Notes under the pieces: model-generated
What the model was told of the DNA's origin: nothing
What the model saw: only the letters and a program-made list of their open reading frames with translations
The model's database searches: none
In this document: positions 54,160-61,781 of the stretch, piece after piece
Layout of the letters: each line of letters opens with the position of its first letter
Position numbering within the stretch: position 1 is the first letter of the stretch
Translations under genes and position numbers: made by a program
DNA from: Syntrophobacter sp. SbD2
Lineage (GTDB): Bacteria; Desulfobacterota; Binatia; UBA9968
Reading direction: 5' to 3'
Length of the DNA stretch: 61,781 nt
NCBI GenBank assembly: GCA_945889495.1
Contig: CAMDBU010000012.1
Span: 1-61,781 of the forward strand

Positions 54160-55455
54160 GTGAAAAGAGTCCTAGCCATCATTCTCGGCGGCGGCGCCGG
54201 TACGCGGCTTTACCCGCTGACGAAACTGCGCGCCAAGCCGGCGGTACCGCTGGGCGCCAAGTACCGCTTGATCGATATCCCGATCAGCAACTGCATCAAC
54301 TCGGAAATCCAGCGCATCTATGTTTTGACGCAGTTTAACTCGGCCTCGCTCAACCGCCATATCGGCCGCACCTACGCCATGGCCGGCGCCGGTTTCTCCC
54401 ATGGATTTGTTGAAGTCCTGGCGGCTCAGCAAACTCCCGAAAGTCCGAATTGGTTTGAAGGAACGGCCGACGCCGTGCGCAAGCATCTCCGGCTCTTCGC
54501 CGAATGGGATGTCGATCAGTATCTGATTTTGTCCGGCGATCATTTGTACCGGATGGATTACCGCGATTTCATACTGCGGCATCGCGAGACCAAGGCCGAT
54601 ATCACGCTGTCGGTCGTTCCGGTGGATGAGAGCCGGGCCTCCGAGTTCGGCTTGATGAAGATCGCCCAAGACGGACGGGTGCTGTCATTCAGCGAGAAGC
54701 CCACCGGCGACGCGCTCAAAGCGATGGCAGTCGACACCGCCGTGCTCGGCCTGTCGAAAGAGAAAGCGAAAGAGCAACCCTATATCGCCTCCATGGGCAT
54801 CTATGTTTTCGACAAACAAGTTATGCTCGATCTGCTCAACGATGCGCCGAACCGCACGGACTTCGGCAGAGAAATTATTCCCGCGGCGGCGAAAGATCAT
54901 AACGTCCAAGCCTATCTGTTCAACGACTACTGGGAAGATATCGGCACCATCGAATCTTTCTACCAGGCCAATCTGGCGCTCACCGAACAGCCGGATCCTT
55001 CCTTCAGCTTCTACGACGAAAAGGCACCCATCTACACACACGCACGCCACCTGCCGCCGACCAAGTTACTTGACTCCCATGTTATCGAATCCATGGTCGG
55101 TGAAGGCTGCATACTTAAAGAATGCACCGTAAAACGCTCGCTCATCGGCATCCGCTCGCGGATCGAGACCGGCTGCGTCATCGACAATGCATTGTTGATG
55201 GGAGCGGACTATTACGAATCGCCAGCGGAACGCCAGCAAGCTCTCGACAGTGGCAAGCTCCCGCTAGGCGTCGGCGCCAACACGACGATCCAGCGCGCCA
55301 TCGTCGACAAAAACGCCCGCATCGGCCGCAATGTGCGCATCGTCAACCAAGATAATATTCAAGAGTCGACCAGGGAAGAGCTAGGATTTGTCATTCGTAG
55401 CGGTATCGTCGTTATCATCAAGAACGCGACGATTCCCGATGGCATGGTGATCTAA
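54160..55455 (+). CDS. glgC: Glucose-1-phosphate adenylyltransferase
   Basis: A 431-residue ADP-glucose pyrophosphorylase, the committed step of glycogen synthesis. The N-terminal nucleotide loop is '[36 protein letters not shown]'. '[15 protein letters not shown]' and 'ASEFGLMKI' follow, and a C-terminal left-handed beta-helix carries the allosteric site ('[23 protein letters not shown]'). GTG start at 54160 with GGGAGG. It is separate from glgB and glgP by over 10 kb and follows the chaperone pair on the same strand. Confidence 0.93.
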   Translation: MKRVLAIILGGGAGTRLYPLTKLRAKPAVPLGAKYRLIDIPISNCINSEIQRIYVLTQFNSASLNRHIGRTYAMAGAGFSHGFVEVLAAQQTPESPNWFEGTADAVRKHLRLFAEWDVDQYLILSGDHLYRMDYRDFILRHRETKADITLSVVPVDESRASEFGLMKIAQDGRVLSFSEKPTGDALKAMAVDTAVLGLSKEKAKEQPYIASMGIYVFDKQVMLDLLNDAPNRTDFGREIIPAAAKDHNVQAYLFNDYWEDIGTIESFYQANLALTEQPDPSFSFYDEKAPIYTHARHLPPTKLLDSHVIESMVGEGCILKECTVKRSLIGIRSRIETGCVIDNALLMGADYYESPAERQQALDSGKLPLGVGANTTIQRAIVDKNARIGRNVRIVNQDNIQESTREELGFVIRSGIVVIIKNATIPDGMVI

Positions 55456-55467
55456 CCGGACAGATGC

Positions 55468-56646
55468 TTAACTAACCGGCGGTTCGCTTGAACCTTGCGC
55501 GTCTTTCGGCTTGCGCATGCCGCCTTCGATCATCTTGTACTCAAACAGCCGGCAGTCAAGCGCGCCGTTGAACAGCGGCGTCCGTTTCGACGTCGCCAAC
55601 CGGATCAGCTTGGGCAGCTGCATGTCGGCGCTGAGAAAGTAAGCGCGCCAGCCGGTAAACTGCTTCTTCAGCACATCGCCAATCTTGGGATAGAGCTCGG
55701 CCAATGCTTGTTGCTCGCCCAAGCGCACGCCGTAGGGCGGATTGCTGACGATGATGCCCTCCTGGGCCGGCGCGGTAATGTCCAAAACGCTCGCCCGCTT
55801 CAAACTGACGACCGGTTCCAAACCCGCTCCAGTCAAATTGGCCTGCGCCGCTTTCAACACCGCGCCGTCGATGTCACTGCCGTAGATCGGCAACGCCAAC
55901 CGCGCTTTGCGCCGCGCCGTGCGCCGCTCGATCAGCTCGCGCCAACCGAGCGCGTTGAAGTTGGCGAATTTTTCGAAAGCGAAGTGACGACCCAGCCCTG
56001 GGAGAATATCCAGAGCCATGCACGCGGCTTCCAGCAAAATAGTCCCGCTGCCGCACATCGGATCGAGCAACGGAATCCCCGGAGTCCAGCCGGCCAAACG
56101 CAAAATCCCAGCGGCGAGGTTTTCTCTGAGCGGCGCTTCGCCGGTGGCGATGCGCTGGCCGCGTTTGAACAATGGCTCGCCGGAGGTGTCGAGATAGAGC
56201 GTGAACTCGCGGTCGGTGAGATGACCTTGGATCGGAATATCTGGATCGCGGGTATCGACGTTGGGGCGCTGCTCTGACAGCTGGCGAATCTTATCGCACA
56301 CCGCGTCTTTGATCTTGAGGGTGACGAAGTTGAGGCTGGTGAGCGGGCTCTTGGTCGCCGAGACATCGACGCGAATGGTCCGCCCGGCGTCGAACCAGTC
56401 GGTCCACGGCACCGCGTAGGCGATCCGATAAATATCGTTCTCGCCGCGGTAGCCGGCCTTGGCCACCTGCCACAGCACCCGGCTGGCGATGCGGCTTTCG
56501 AGATTGACCCGGTAGCAAGTCATGACATCGCCGGCGAACTGCACGCCGCCGCCGACGGCGTGAATCTTGTCGGCGCCCAGTTGGCGCAATTCATCGACCA
56601 GGATCATCTCCAGGCCGCGCGGACAGGTGGCAAAAAAAATTTCCAT
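55468..56646 (-). CDS. rlmL: THUMP-domain 23S rRNA methyltransferase (RlmL/YcbY N-terminal type)
   Basis: 392 residues: a THUMP domain at ~60-165, then a methyltransferase domain with 'LLDPMCGSGTILLEAACMALDILPGLGRHFAFEKF' and catalytic 'IIVSNPPYGVRLGE'. This is the layout of the RlmL half of E. coli RlmKL (m2G2445 of 23S rRNA); the RlmK half is absent, as in many bacteria. It converges on glgC with 12 bp between stops. It follows the RRM gene on the same strand but past a terminator. Confidence 0.85.
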   Translation of the reverse strand: MEIFFATCPRGLEMILVDELRQLGADKIHAVGGGVQFAGDVMTCYRVNLESRIASRVLWQVAKAGYRGENDIYRIAYAVPWTDWFDAGRTIRVDVSATKSPLTSLNFVTLKIKDAVCDKIRQLSEQRPNVDTRDPDIPIQGHLTDREFTLYLDTSGEPLFKRGQRIATGEAPLRENLAAGILRLAGWTPGIPLLDPMCGSGTILLEAACMALDILPGLGRHFAFEKFANFNALGWRELIERRTARRKARLALPIYGSDIDGAVLKAAQANLTGAGLEPVVSLKRASVLDITAPAQEGIIVSNPPYGVRLGEQQALAELYPKIGDVLKKQFTGWRAYFLSADMQLPKLIRLATSKRTPLFNGALDCRLFEYKMIEGGMRKPKDAQGSSEPPVS

Positions 56647-56674
56647 TGAGAATTATCGACCGAGCCCTTCAGGC

Positions 56675-56708
56675 AAAAAAAAGGGCAACCGAGACGGTTG
56701 CCCTTTTT
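56675..56708. terminator. Bidirectional rho-independent terminator
   Basis: Eight A (56675-56682), GGGCAACCG (56683-56691), AGA, CGGTTGCCC (56695-56703), TTTTT. On the minus strand the stem is followed by eight T, placing it 23 bp after the RRM gene stop. It is the clearest terminator in the window. Confidence 0.9.
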
Positions 56709-56730
56709 GCAGTTATTTCCCTTGCGAAAT

Positions 56731-57102
56731 CTACCAGCGATTACCGCGACCGCCGCCGTCTCCACCCCGGCCGCCGCGACCACCGCCGCCGCCACCGCCA
56801 CGGTTACCGCCACCGCCACCACCGCCGCCGCCACCACCAAAGCCTTCGCGTTTGGCCATCGGTTTGGCTTCGTTGACGGTCAAGGTGCGGCCGTCGAGCT
56901 GGGTGCCGTTCAGGCTATCGATCGCCTTCTGGGCCTCGCCGCTCGAGCTCATTTCGACAAAGCCGAAACCGCGCGATTGACCGGTGAATTTATCGGAAAT
57001 CACATTGGCCGAGGTGACCTCGCCATGCGCCGAAAAGATTTCCTGCAACCGATCGCCGGTCACGGAATAGGGCAAACCGCCCACATATAATTTACTACCC
57101 AT
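56731..57102 (-). CDS. Glycine-rich RRM RNA-binding protein
   Basis: 123 residues. One RRM at 1-82 with RNP2 'LYVGGLP' and RNP1 'RGFGFVEM'. A tail at 88-123 is nearly all Gly with Arg and Asn (RGG-like). Such proteins resemble cyanobacterial Rbp cold-induced proteins and act as RNA chaperones. AGGAGGGG before the ATG is a very strong ribosome site, and the gene ends in a strong terminator, which together suggest high expression. Confidence 0.9.
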   Translation of the reverse strand: MGSKLYVGGLPYSVTGDRLQEIFSAHGEVTSANVISDKFTGQSRGFGFVEMSSSGEAQKAIDSLNGTQLDGRTLTVNEAKPMAKREGFGGGGGGGGGGGNRGGGGGGGRGGRGGDGGGRGNRW

Positions 57103-57581
57103 GTTTGTTCCCCTCCTAAAAGAGAATGTTAACGTCTTTTACCCTGAGAAATGATCTGCTAATGGGAACCGAACATGGGAGCCAACTGCAAAGCTCTGAT
57201 CGGAATGTCCTTTAGATATACTGTTCGCAAGGAGAGACTGACAGGGGCCTTCAACCTTTGTAATGTCCTCTACCAGAAGGCCGTTGACTGAAGAAGATGG
57301 TAGGAGAATACGTTTTCCCCCCAGTATTGTCAATGGCGAAGTTTTCGCCAACCCAAACGGAAAATTCCCGGCCGGTTGGCGCCGCGCTAAGCTTGAAACC
57401 GCTGCGCCGTTTACACCATAATGCGCTCAATCGCTGGATCGCCCGCGAAATCAACTGGGCATTTCGCGATCGGGGTATGAACCCCGCTCGCGACCAAAGG
57501 GGATGTTCAACCCCCTTTGGATTCCCCAGGAATAGTGTGCCCGCAGCAAGCCGCGGGGAATATTAGATTCTAAGGAGCAAA
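57103..57581. repeat. 479-bp spacer with three consecutive palindromes
   Basis: CGCGA, T, CGGGGT, ATGA, ACCCCG, C, TCGCG (57465-57492); CCAAAGGGG, a 9-base loop, CCCCTTTGG (57494-57520); and ATTCCCC...GGGGAAT (57521-57561) with CCGCAGCAAGCCGCGG inside. They end 20 bp before the ATG of the broken binding-protein gene. The rest (57103-57460) should contain the RRM promoter. I see no gene. Confidence 0.7.
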
Positions 57582-58526
57582 ATGAAAAAGCTGACATTCT
57601 TCATGCTGCTAAGTTTAGTCTGCGCCAATGCCACGGCATCGGCGCAGGAGCGCGTGCGCATCGGCGTGCCGCTGTTCCCGACGGTGTCCTATCCGGTCTT
57701 GATCGCCCATGAAAAAGGCCTGTTCGAAAAGAACGGCTTGAAGGCGGAAATCATCCGCATCAACAGCGAGCCGACCACCTATCAAGCGTTGATCTCCGGC
57801 GACATCGATGCCACCTCTGGCGCGCCCACCGGACTGATCCAGTCCAATCTCCAAGGCGTCCATGTGGTGTCGCTCGGCAGCTGGGACAATCTAGTTTCCT
57901 ACACGGTCATGACCAAGGACAAGATCGACGACCTGTCGCAGTTGCGCGGTAAGAAGGTCGGCATCAACCGCTTGGGCGGCAAGTCGTCGTTGATCCTGCG
58001 CGTCATGCTCGAAGACGCCGGCTTGAATACTTCGAAAGACGTCACGCTATTGCAGCTGGGCGGCTCCCAGGAACGTTTGGCGGCGCTGGTGCGTGGCGGC
58101 ATCGACGCCGCGCCGGTGGACTTCGCCTTCGAACCGAAGATGAAACAGCTGGGCTTTCACCTGGTGCCGAGCAAGAAGACTCCCTTCATGAACGGCCCGC
58201 TGACGGTCACCGCCGCGTCGTTGAAAGCCAACCGCGGCAAATGGACGCGCTTCGTCAAGGCCAACTTGGAAGCCACCCAATACATGATCAGCAACCGCGA
58301 AGGCTCGATCGACGTGCTACGCAAGATCATCGGCACCAACGACAAGGAAACCATCGACCACGCCTACGAGCAGATGCGCCAGCGCGTCGCGGTCGATTTA
58401 ATCGCGCCGTAAGCGGCACTGGAAAATCTGATCCGCATGACCGCTTACGTCGACAAACGGGCAACCACCGTCGACCGCTTTAAGCTCACCGACTACTCGA
58501 TCCTCAGAGAGCTGGCAAAAAGATAG
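57582..58526 (+). pseudogene. NMT1-like substrate-binding protein gene with an in-frame stop
   Basis: The reading frame from ATG 57582 (AAGGAG upstream) encodes a signal peptide and a typical NitT/TauT-type binding protein ('VSYPVLIAHEKGLFEKNGLKAEII', 'SQLRGKKVGINRLGGKSSLILRVML'). It stops at TAA 58410-58412 after 276 codons. The same frame then continues to TAG 58524-58526 with 'AALENLIRMTAYVDKRATTV' and 'LTDYSILRELAKR', the expected C-terminus of the family. So one codon appears changed to TAA. The short product may still fold; a sequencing error or recoding is also possible. Confidence 0.8.
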
Positions 58527-58530
58527 AAAG

Positions 58531-58603
58531 AATGGAGTGATGGAGTATTGGAGTGTTGGGTCCGGAAGCCCATTACTCCACCACTCCGATACTCCATCAC
58601 TCC
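58531..58603. repeat. Inverted TGGAGTAT octamer arms
   Basis: Left arm units TGGAGTGA, TGGAGTAT, TGGAGTGT from 58533. The right arm (58572-58603) carries the complementary ACTCCACC, ACTCCGAT, ACTCCATC, ACTCC. The arms pair over about 24 bases with an 11-base loop. It starts 4 bp after the second stop of the broken binding-protein gene and may terminate its transcript. Confidence 0.75.
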
Positions 58604-58666
58604 CGGTCGCGCGTAGAAGTATACCCAACATCAACATTCCCGCATGACTCAAGGTAACCACCTGCC

Positions 58667-60151
58667 ATGACCGACATCTCCTTCGTCGACACCACCCTGC
58701 GCGACGGCCAGCAAAGCCTGTGGGCGCTCAATATGAAGACCGACGCCATGCTCGGCGCCGCTGAACGAATGGACCAGGCCGGCTTCGAGTCCTTGGAGTT
58801 CTTCAGCTCCAACATGATCAAGAAATATGTCCGCGAGCATAAAGAAAATCCCTGGGACTGGATTCGGGAGGGGACGAAGAAATTTAAACATACCAAGCTG
58901 CGCCTCCATGGCGGCATCCATGGTTCCGGGGCGTTTGAAAAGCTGCCGAGCGCGATCATGAAGCTGCTGGTGGAGCGCATCGTCTCCTACGGCATCACGC
59001 TGACGCGCACGTCGACTTGCTGGAACGATTTCCGCGGCTTCAAGGAAGAGCTCCACGAGCTGCGCCAGTTGGGCATGGAGACCATCGTCAACTTGATCTA
59101 CTCGGTTTCGCCGCGCCACACAGACGAATACTACGCGCGCAAGGCCAAAGAGGCCGGCGAGATCCGCCCCTACCGGGTCTGCTTCAAGGATGTCGGCGGT
59201 TTGTTAACCCCCGAGCGCGCCCGCACGCTAATTCCGTTGATCATGAAAAATGCCGGCGACACGCCGGTGGAATTTCACGCCCATTGCAACAACGGTCTGG
59301 CGCCGCTGTGCTACATTGAAGCCGCCAAATTGGGCATTAAAACTATTCACACGTCGATTCCGCCGCTGGCCAACGGCTCGTCGCAGCCGTCGATATTCAA
59401 CATGGCGAAAAATCTCCGCGCCGTGGGCTTCAACCCGCTGATCAATGAAGAGCCATTGCAGCCGGTGGTAGAGCATTTCACCGCCATCGCCGAGCGCGAC
59501 GGCCTGGCCATCGGCCAGCCGCTCGCCTACGATCACTCGCAATATCTCCATCAAGTGCCCGGCGGCATGATTTCCAACCTGCGCCACCAGCTGCGCCTGG
59601 TCGGTATGGAAGACAAACTGCCGGCGACTTTGGAGGAAGCCGCCCGAGTGCGCGCCGAGTTCGGTTTTCCGATCATGGTCACGCCGCTGTCGCAATTCGT
59701 CGGCACCCAGGCGGCGATCAATGTGATCGTCGGCGAGCGTTACAAAGAAGTCACCGATCAAGTGATCCAGTACGCGCTCGGCGTCTGGGGCGCCGAAGCG
59801 ACCGAGATCATGGAGCCCAACGTCAAGGATCGCATCTTGAACCGCGGCCGGGCCAAGGAATGGACCCATTGGCAACCGCCGCAGCCGTCGTTGACGGAAA
59901 TCAGAAACAAGTTCGGCGGCCCGTCCTTGTCCGACGAAGAATTGTTACTGCGCGTCTACGCCGGCAGCGACAATGTCAACGCCATGATGAGCGCCGGCGC
60001 CCCCAAACCGAAGCTCGACGGCCGACGGCCGCTGCTGCAATTGATCGAGGAACTGACCAAAAAGAAAGACAGTAGCCACATCCACATAAACCGCAACGGC
60101 ATGTCGCTGACGCTGGGGAAATCGTCAAGTCCAGACAATCCGGCAGAATAA
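58667..60151 (+). CDS. Biotin-dependent carboxyltransferase subunit (PycB/OadA-type, HMGL-like)
   Basis: 494 residues: a DRE-TIM barrel with 'FVDTTLRDGQQSLWAL' at the N-terminus, the carboxylysine Lys174 in 'VCFKDVGGLLTPE', metal His204/His206 in 'VEFHAHCNNGLAPL', and the PYC_OADA helical region ('VTPLSQFVGTQAAINVIVGERY'). This is the carboxyltransferase half of pyruvate carboxylase or oxaloacetate decarboxylase. No biotinyl domain is attached and no biotin carboxylase gene is adjacent. The UbiD gene follows, so an acyl substrate other than pyruvate is possible. Confidence 0.85.
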   Translation: MTDISFVDTTLRDGQQSLWALNMKTDAMLGAAERMDQAGFESLEFFSSNMIKKYVREHKENPWDWIREGTKKFKHTKLRLHGGIHGSGAFEKLPSAIMKLLVERIVSYGITLTRTSTCWNDFRGFKEELHELRQLGMETIVNLIYSVSPRHTDEYYARKAKEAGEIRPYRVCFKDVGGLLTPERARTLIPLIMKNAGDTPVEFHAHCNNGLAPLCYIEAAKLGIKTIHTSIPPLANGSSQPSIFNMAKNLRAVGFNPLINEEPLQPVVEHFTAIAERDGLAIGQPLAYDHSQYLHQVPGGMISNLRHQLRLVGMEDKLPATLEEAARVRAEFGFPIMVTPLSQFVGTQAAINVIVGERYKEVTDQVIQYALGVWGAEATEIMEPNVKDRILNRGRAKEWTHWQPPQPSLTEIRNKFGGPSLSDEELLLRVYAGSDNVNAMMSAGAPKPKLDGRRPLLQLIEELTKKKDSSHIHINRNGMSLTLGKSSSPDNPAE

Positions 60152-60159
60152 TCATCTTA

Positions 60160-60300
60160 GGGGCAACCACAGGGGTTGCCCCCAAAGTCTAATTCCTTTT
60201 TGCGTTCTTTGCGCCCTTTGCGGTCAATCATCCGATTCCGATTTGTCTTAATATGTGATCCTTGTGCTCTTTGTGGTTAATTATCTTGGTAAGGAGCAAC
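60160..60300. repeat. GGGGCAACC hairpin and two periodic half-elements
   Basis: GGGGCAACC (60160-60168), ACAGG, GGTTGCCCC (60174-60182) lies 8 bp after the carboxyltransferase stop. It is followed by GCGTTCTTTGCGCCCTTTGC and CTTGTGCTCTTTGTGG half-elements with TCCGATTCCGA between them. The hairpin may act in termination, though the T-run is displaced. Confidence 0.75.
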
Positions 60301-60301
60301 C

Positions 60302-61781
60302 ATGAAATACACCGGCCTGCGTGACTGGCTGACTACCGTCGACGCCCTTGGCGAACTGACCACCCTCGACAACATCGACTGGAACTTGGAGATGGGCGCC
60401 ATCGTCGACGTGCTTTACCGCGAGCATCCGCCCTACGCGCCGGCGCTGATCTTCGACAACATCAAGGATCACCGGCCCGGCTTCCGCACGCTATTCGGTC
60501 ACTTCGCTTCGCCCAAGCGCATCGCGCTTACTCTCGGCGTCACGGTTGAGTTCGACCATGTGCTGGAATTCACCCGCATGTACCATCAGCGCATGAAGGA
60601 CACCGCGCCGCTGCGCATGGAGGAAGTAAAGACTGGCCCGGTTCTAGAAAATATCCAAGAGGGCAACAACGTCGACCTGTCGATCTTCCCATCGCCGTTG
60701 ATCCATGAAAAAGACGGTGGCCGCTACATCGGCACCGGACACCTGGTGATCACCAAGGATCCCGATTCCGATTGGATCAACGTCGGGACCTATCGCATCA
60801 TGTCCCAGGATAAAGACACCCTGAGCATCTACATCGGTCCGGGAAAGCACGCCTTCATCCACAAGCAAAAATATTTCGAGCGCAACCAAGCGATGCCGGT
60901 GAATATCGTCCTCGGCAGCGACCCCCTCGACTGGTTCGCCGCCGCCTGCCCGGTACCGGCGGGCGTCAGCGAGTTCGACTACGCCGGGGGTTTAAGGGGA
61001 AGGCCGACTAAAGTGATCCGCAGCGACATCACCGGCCTACCCTACCCGGCCGACGCCGAAATTGTTTTGGAAGGTGAAATCCGCCCCGGCGAATTCAAAG
61101 ACGAAGGCCCCTTCGGCGAATGGCCCGGCTACTACGCCAGCCCGCGCAGCCCCGAGCCTTTCATTCGCGTCAAAAGAATTCTCTATCGCAACGATCCAAT
61201 CATCTCCTGCGCCAACCCGGCGCGCCCGCCGCACACGTTGACGCTCCTGCGCGCGATCACGCGCTCGGCCCATGTCTGGGAAGAGATGGAGAAGGCTGGT
61301 ATCCCCGACGTCAAAGGCGTCTGGTCCCACGAACCGGGGCCGAGACAGTTCACCGTGGTCGCCATCAAGCAGCGCTATCCCGGCCATGTGAAGCAAGCCG
61401 GCATGATCGCCTCGCAGTGTTTTTCCGGCGGCTATCAAAACCGTTTCACCATCGTCGTCGACGACGACATCGATCCGACTAGAATAGATGACGTCGTCTG
61501 GGCACTGTCGACCCGCTGCGATCCCGGCGAAGACATCGACATCCAACGGCGCAGCTGGTCGAGCGCGCTCGACCCGATGATCCATCCTGACTCGAAAGTA
61601 TTTTTAAATTCCCGCGCCGTCATCGACGCCTGCCGCCCCTTGTATAATGAAATTGAAGTGTCTGTATGCACATTGTTTAACACGAAACAGGATGGGACAG
61701 GCCGTTCGCCCCTCGGTCCTTGGAGACCGTTTTGTAGCATGGACCGTCCCATCGTGGCTCCCAAAAAGCTCGAACAGTTGC
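60302..61781 (+). CDS. UbiD-family decarboxylase, 3' end replaced/incomplete
   Basis: From ATG 60302 (AAGGAG upstream) about 445 codons read as a UbiD-type prenyl-FMN-dependent decarboxylase: 'MKYTGLRDWLTTVDALGELTTL', 'HLVITKDPDSDWINVGTYRI', 'VPAGVSEFDYAGGLRG', 'DEGPFGEWPGYY' (the Glu-bearing motif), 'RFTIVVDDDIDPTRIDDVVWAL' and 'NSRAVIDACRP'. After about 61638 similarity stops, although the frame stays open to the window end by chance. The last 40-50 residues of a normal UbiD are missing. No ubiX-type gene is nearby. Members decarboxylate aromatic or unsaturated acids. Confidence 0.85.
   Translation, partial: MKYTGLRDWLTTVDALGELTTLDNIDWNLEMGAIVDVLYREHPPYAPALIFDNIKDHRPGFRTLFGHFASPKRIALTLGVTVEFDHVLEFTRMYHQRMKDTAPLRMEEVKTGPVLENIQEGNNVDLSIFPSPLIHEKDGGRYIGTGHLVITKDPDSDWINVGTYRIMSQDKDTLSIYIGPGKHAFIHKQKYFERNQAMPVNIVLGSDPLDWFAAACPVPAGVSEFDYAGGLRGRPTKVIRSDITGLPYPADAEIVLEGEIRPGEFKDEGPFGEWPGYYASPRSPEPFIRVKRILYRNDPIISCANPARPPHTLTLLRAITRSAHVWEEMEKAGIPDVKGVWSHEPGPRQFTVVAIKQRYPGHVKQAGMIASQCFSGGYQNRFTIVVDDDIDPTRIDDVVWALSTRCDPGEDIDIQRRSWSSALDPMIHPDSKVFLNSRAVIDACRPLYNEIEVSVCTLFNTKQDGTGRSPLGPWRPFCSMDRPIVAPKKLEQL
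61639..61781. other. Foreign-looking sequence inside the UbiD gene (possible mobile-element end)
   Basis: Starting near TATAAT (61643-61648), the sequence becomes AT-richer and loses UbiD similarity. It contains GATGGGAC (about 61691) and its complement GTCCCATC (about 61746), enclosing CGGTC, CTTGGA, GACCG. An open frame beginning 'MDRPIVAPKKLEQL' near 61739 runs off the window. I do not recognise it. An insertion element, a recombination junction or a chimeric assembly end would all fit. Confidence 0.4.

Overview
The window is GC-rich bacterial chromosome (about 60% GC by eye, ATG/GTG starts with AGGAG-type ribosome sites). No rRNA, tRNA, CRISPR array or phage module was seen. Many substrate-binding proteins without transporters, molybdenum hydroxylase large subunits, a UbiD decarboxylase, ACMSD-type amidohydrolases and hairpin-rich spacers suggest an uncultured soil or sediment bacterium of the old 'Deltaproteobacteria' (Binatota/Tectomicrobia-like). 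That placement is inference from gene content only.

Layout. (1) 0.1-18 kb: a mosaic of single catabolic or transport genes: TctC/Bug binding protein, SMR-like protein, HEAT-repeat protein, M24 peptidase, CmcJ-like oxygenase, two iron-type binding proteins, molybdenum hydroxylase, amidohydrolase, CoA-binding protein, alpha/beta hydrolase, exported methyltransferase, NMT1-type binding protein, ThDP enzyme. Nearly every spacer carries short-period hairpin repeats. (2) 18-46 kb: a carbon/nitrogen storage block almost free of these repeats. It holds an ATP-grasp/alpha-E/transglutaminase module, glycogen phosphorylase, a glutaminase-STAS-cNMP fusion, PII, type III glutamine synthetase, two overlapping GAPDH genes (the first without its catalytic Cys), DUF2934, a PPi-type phosphofructokinase, a second ATP-grasp/alpha-E/transglutaminase module, a benzoate-CoA-ligase-type enzyme, glycogen branching enzyme, an unknown protein and a CBM48-esterase. 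(3) 46-52 kb: binding proteins, protease, GST, a four-helix-bundle gene boxed by inverted heptamer repeats, and a second molybdenum hydroxylase. (4) 52-57 kb: DnaJ/CbpM, GlgC, an RlmL-like rRNA methyltransferase and a glycine-rich RRM protein. (5) 57-61.8 kb: a binding-protein gene broken by an in-frame stop, a biotin-dependent carboxyltransferase subunit, and a UbiD gene whose 3' end is replaced by unrelated sequence at the window edge.

Working together. GlgC, GlgB and GlgP make and degrade glycogen; PPi-PFK and GAPDH link it to glycolysis; glutaminase, PII and GSIII set glutamine/glutamate balance. Two ATP-grasp/alpha-E/transglutaminase modules bracket this block. Two proteins in it keep their fold but have lost the catalytic Cys (a GAPDH, Cys to Ala; a transglutaminase, Cys to Asn), which suggests regulatory pseudoenzymes.

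The most unusual sequence-level signal is a set of unrelated short-period (6-9 nt) repeats, often as inverted arms. They include a nested palindrome of about 211 bp and a four-helix-bundle gene that fits exactly between two inverted heptamer arms.
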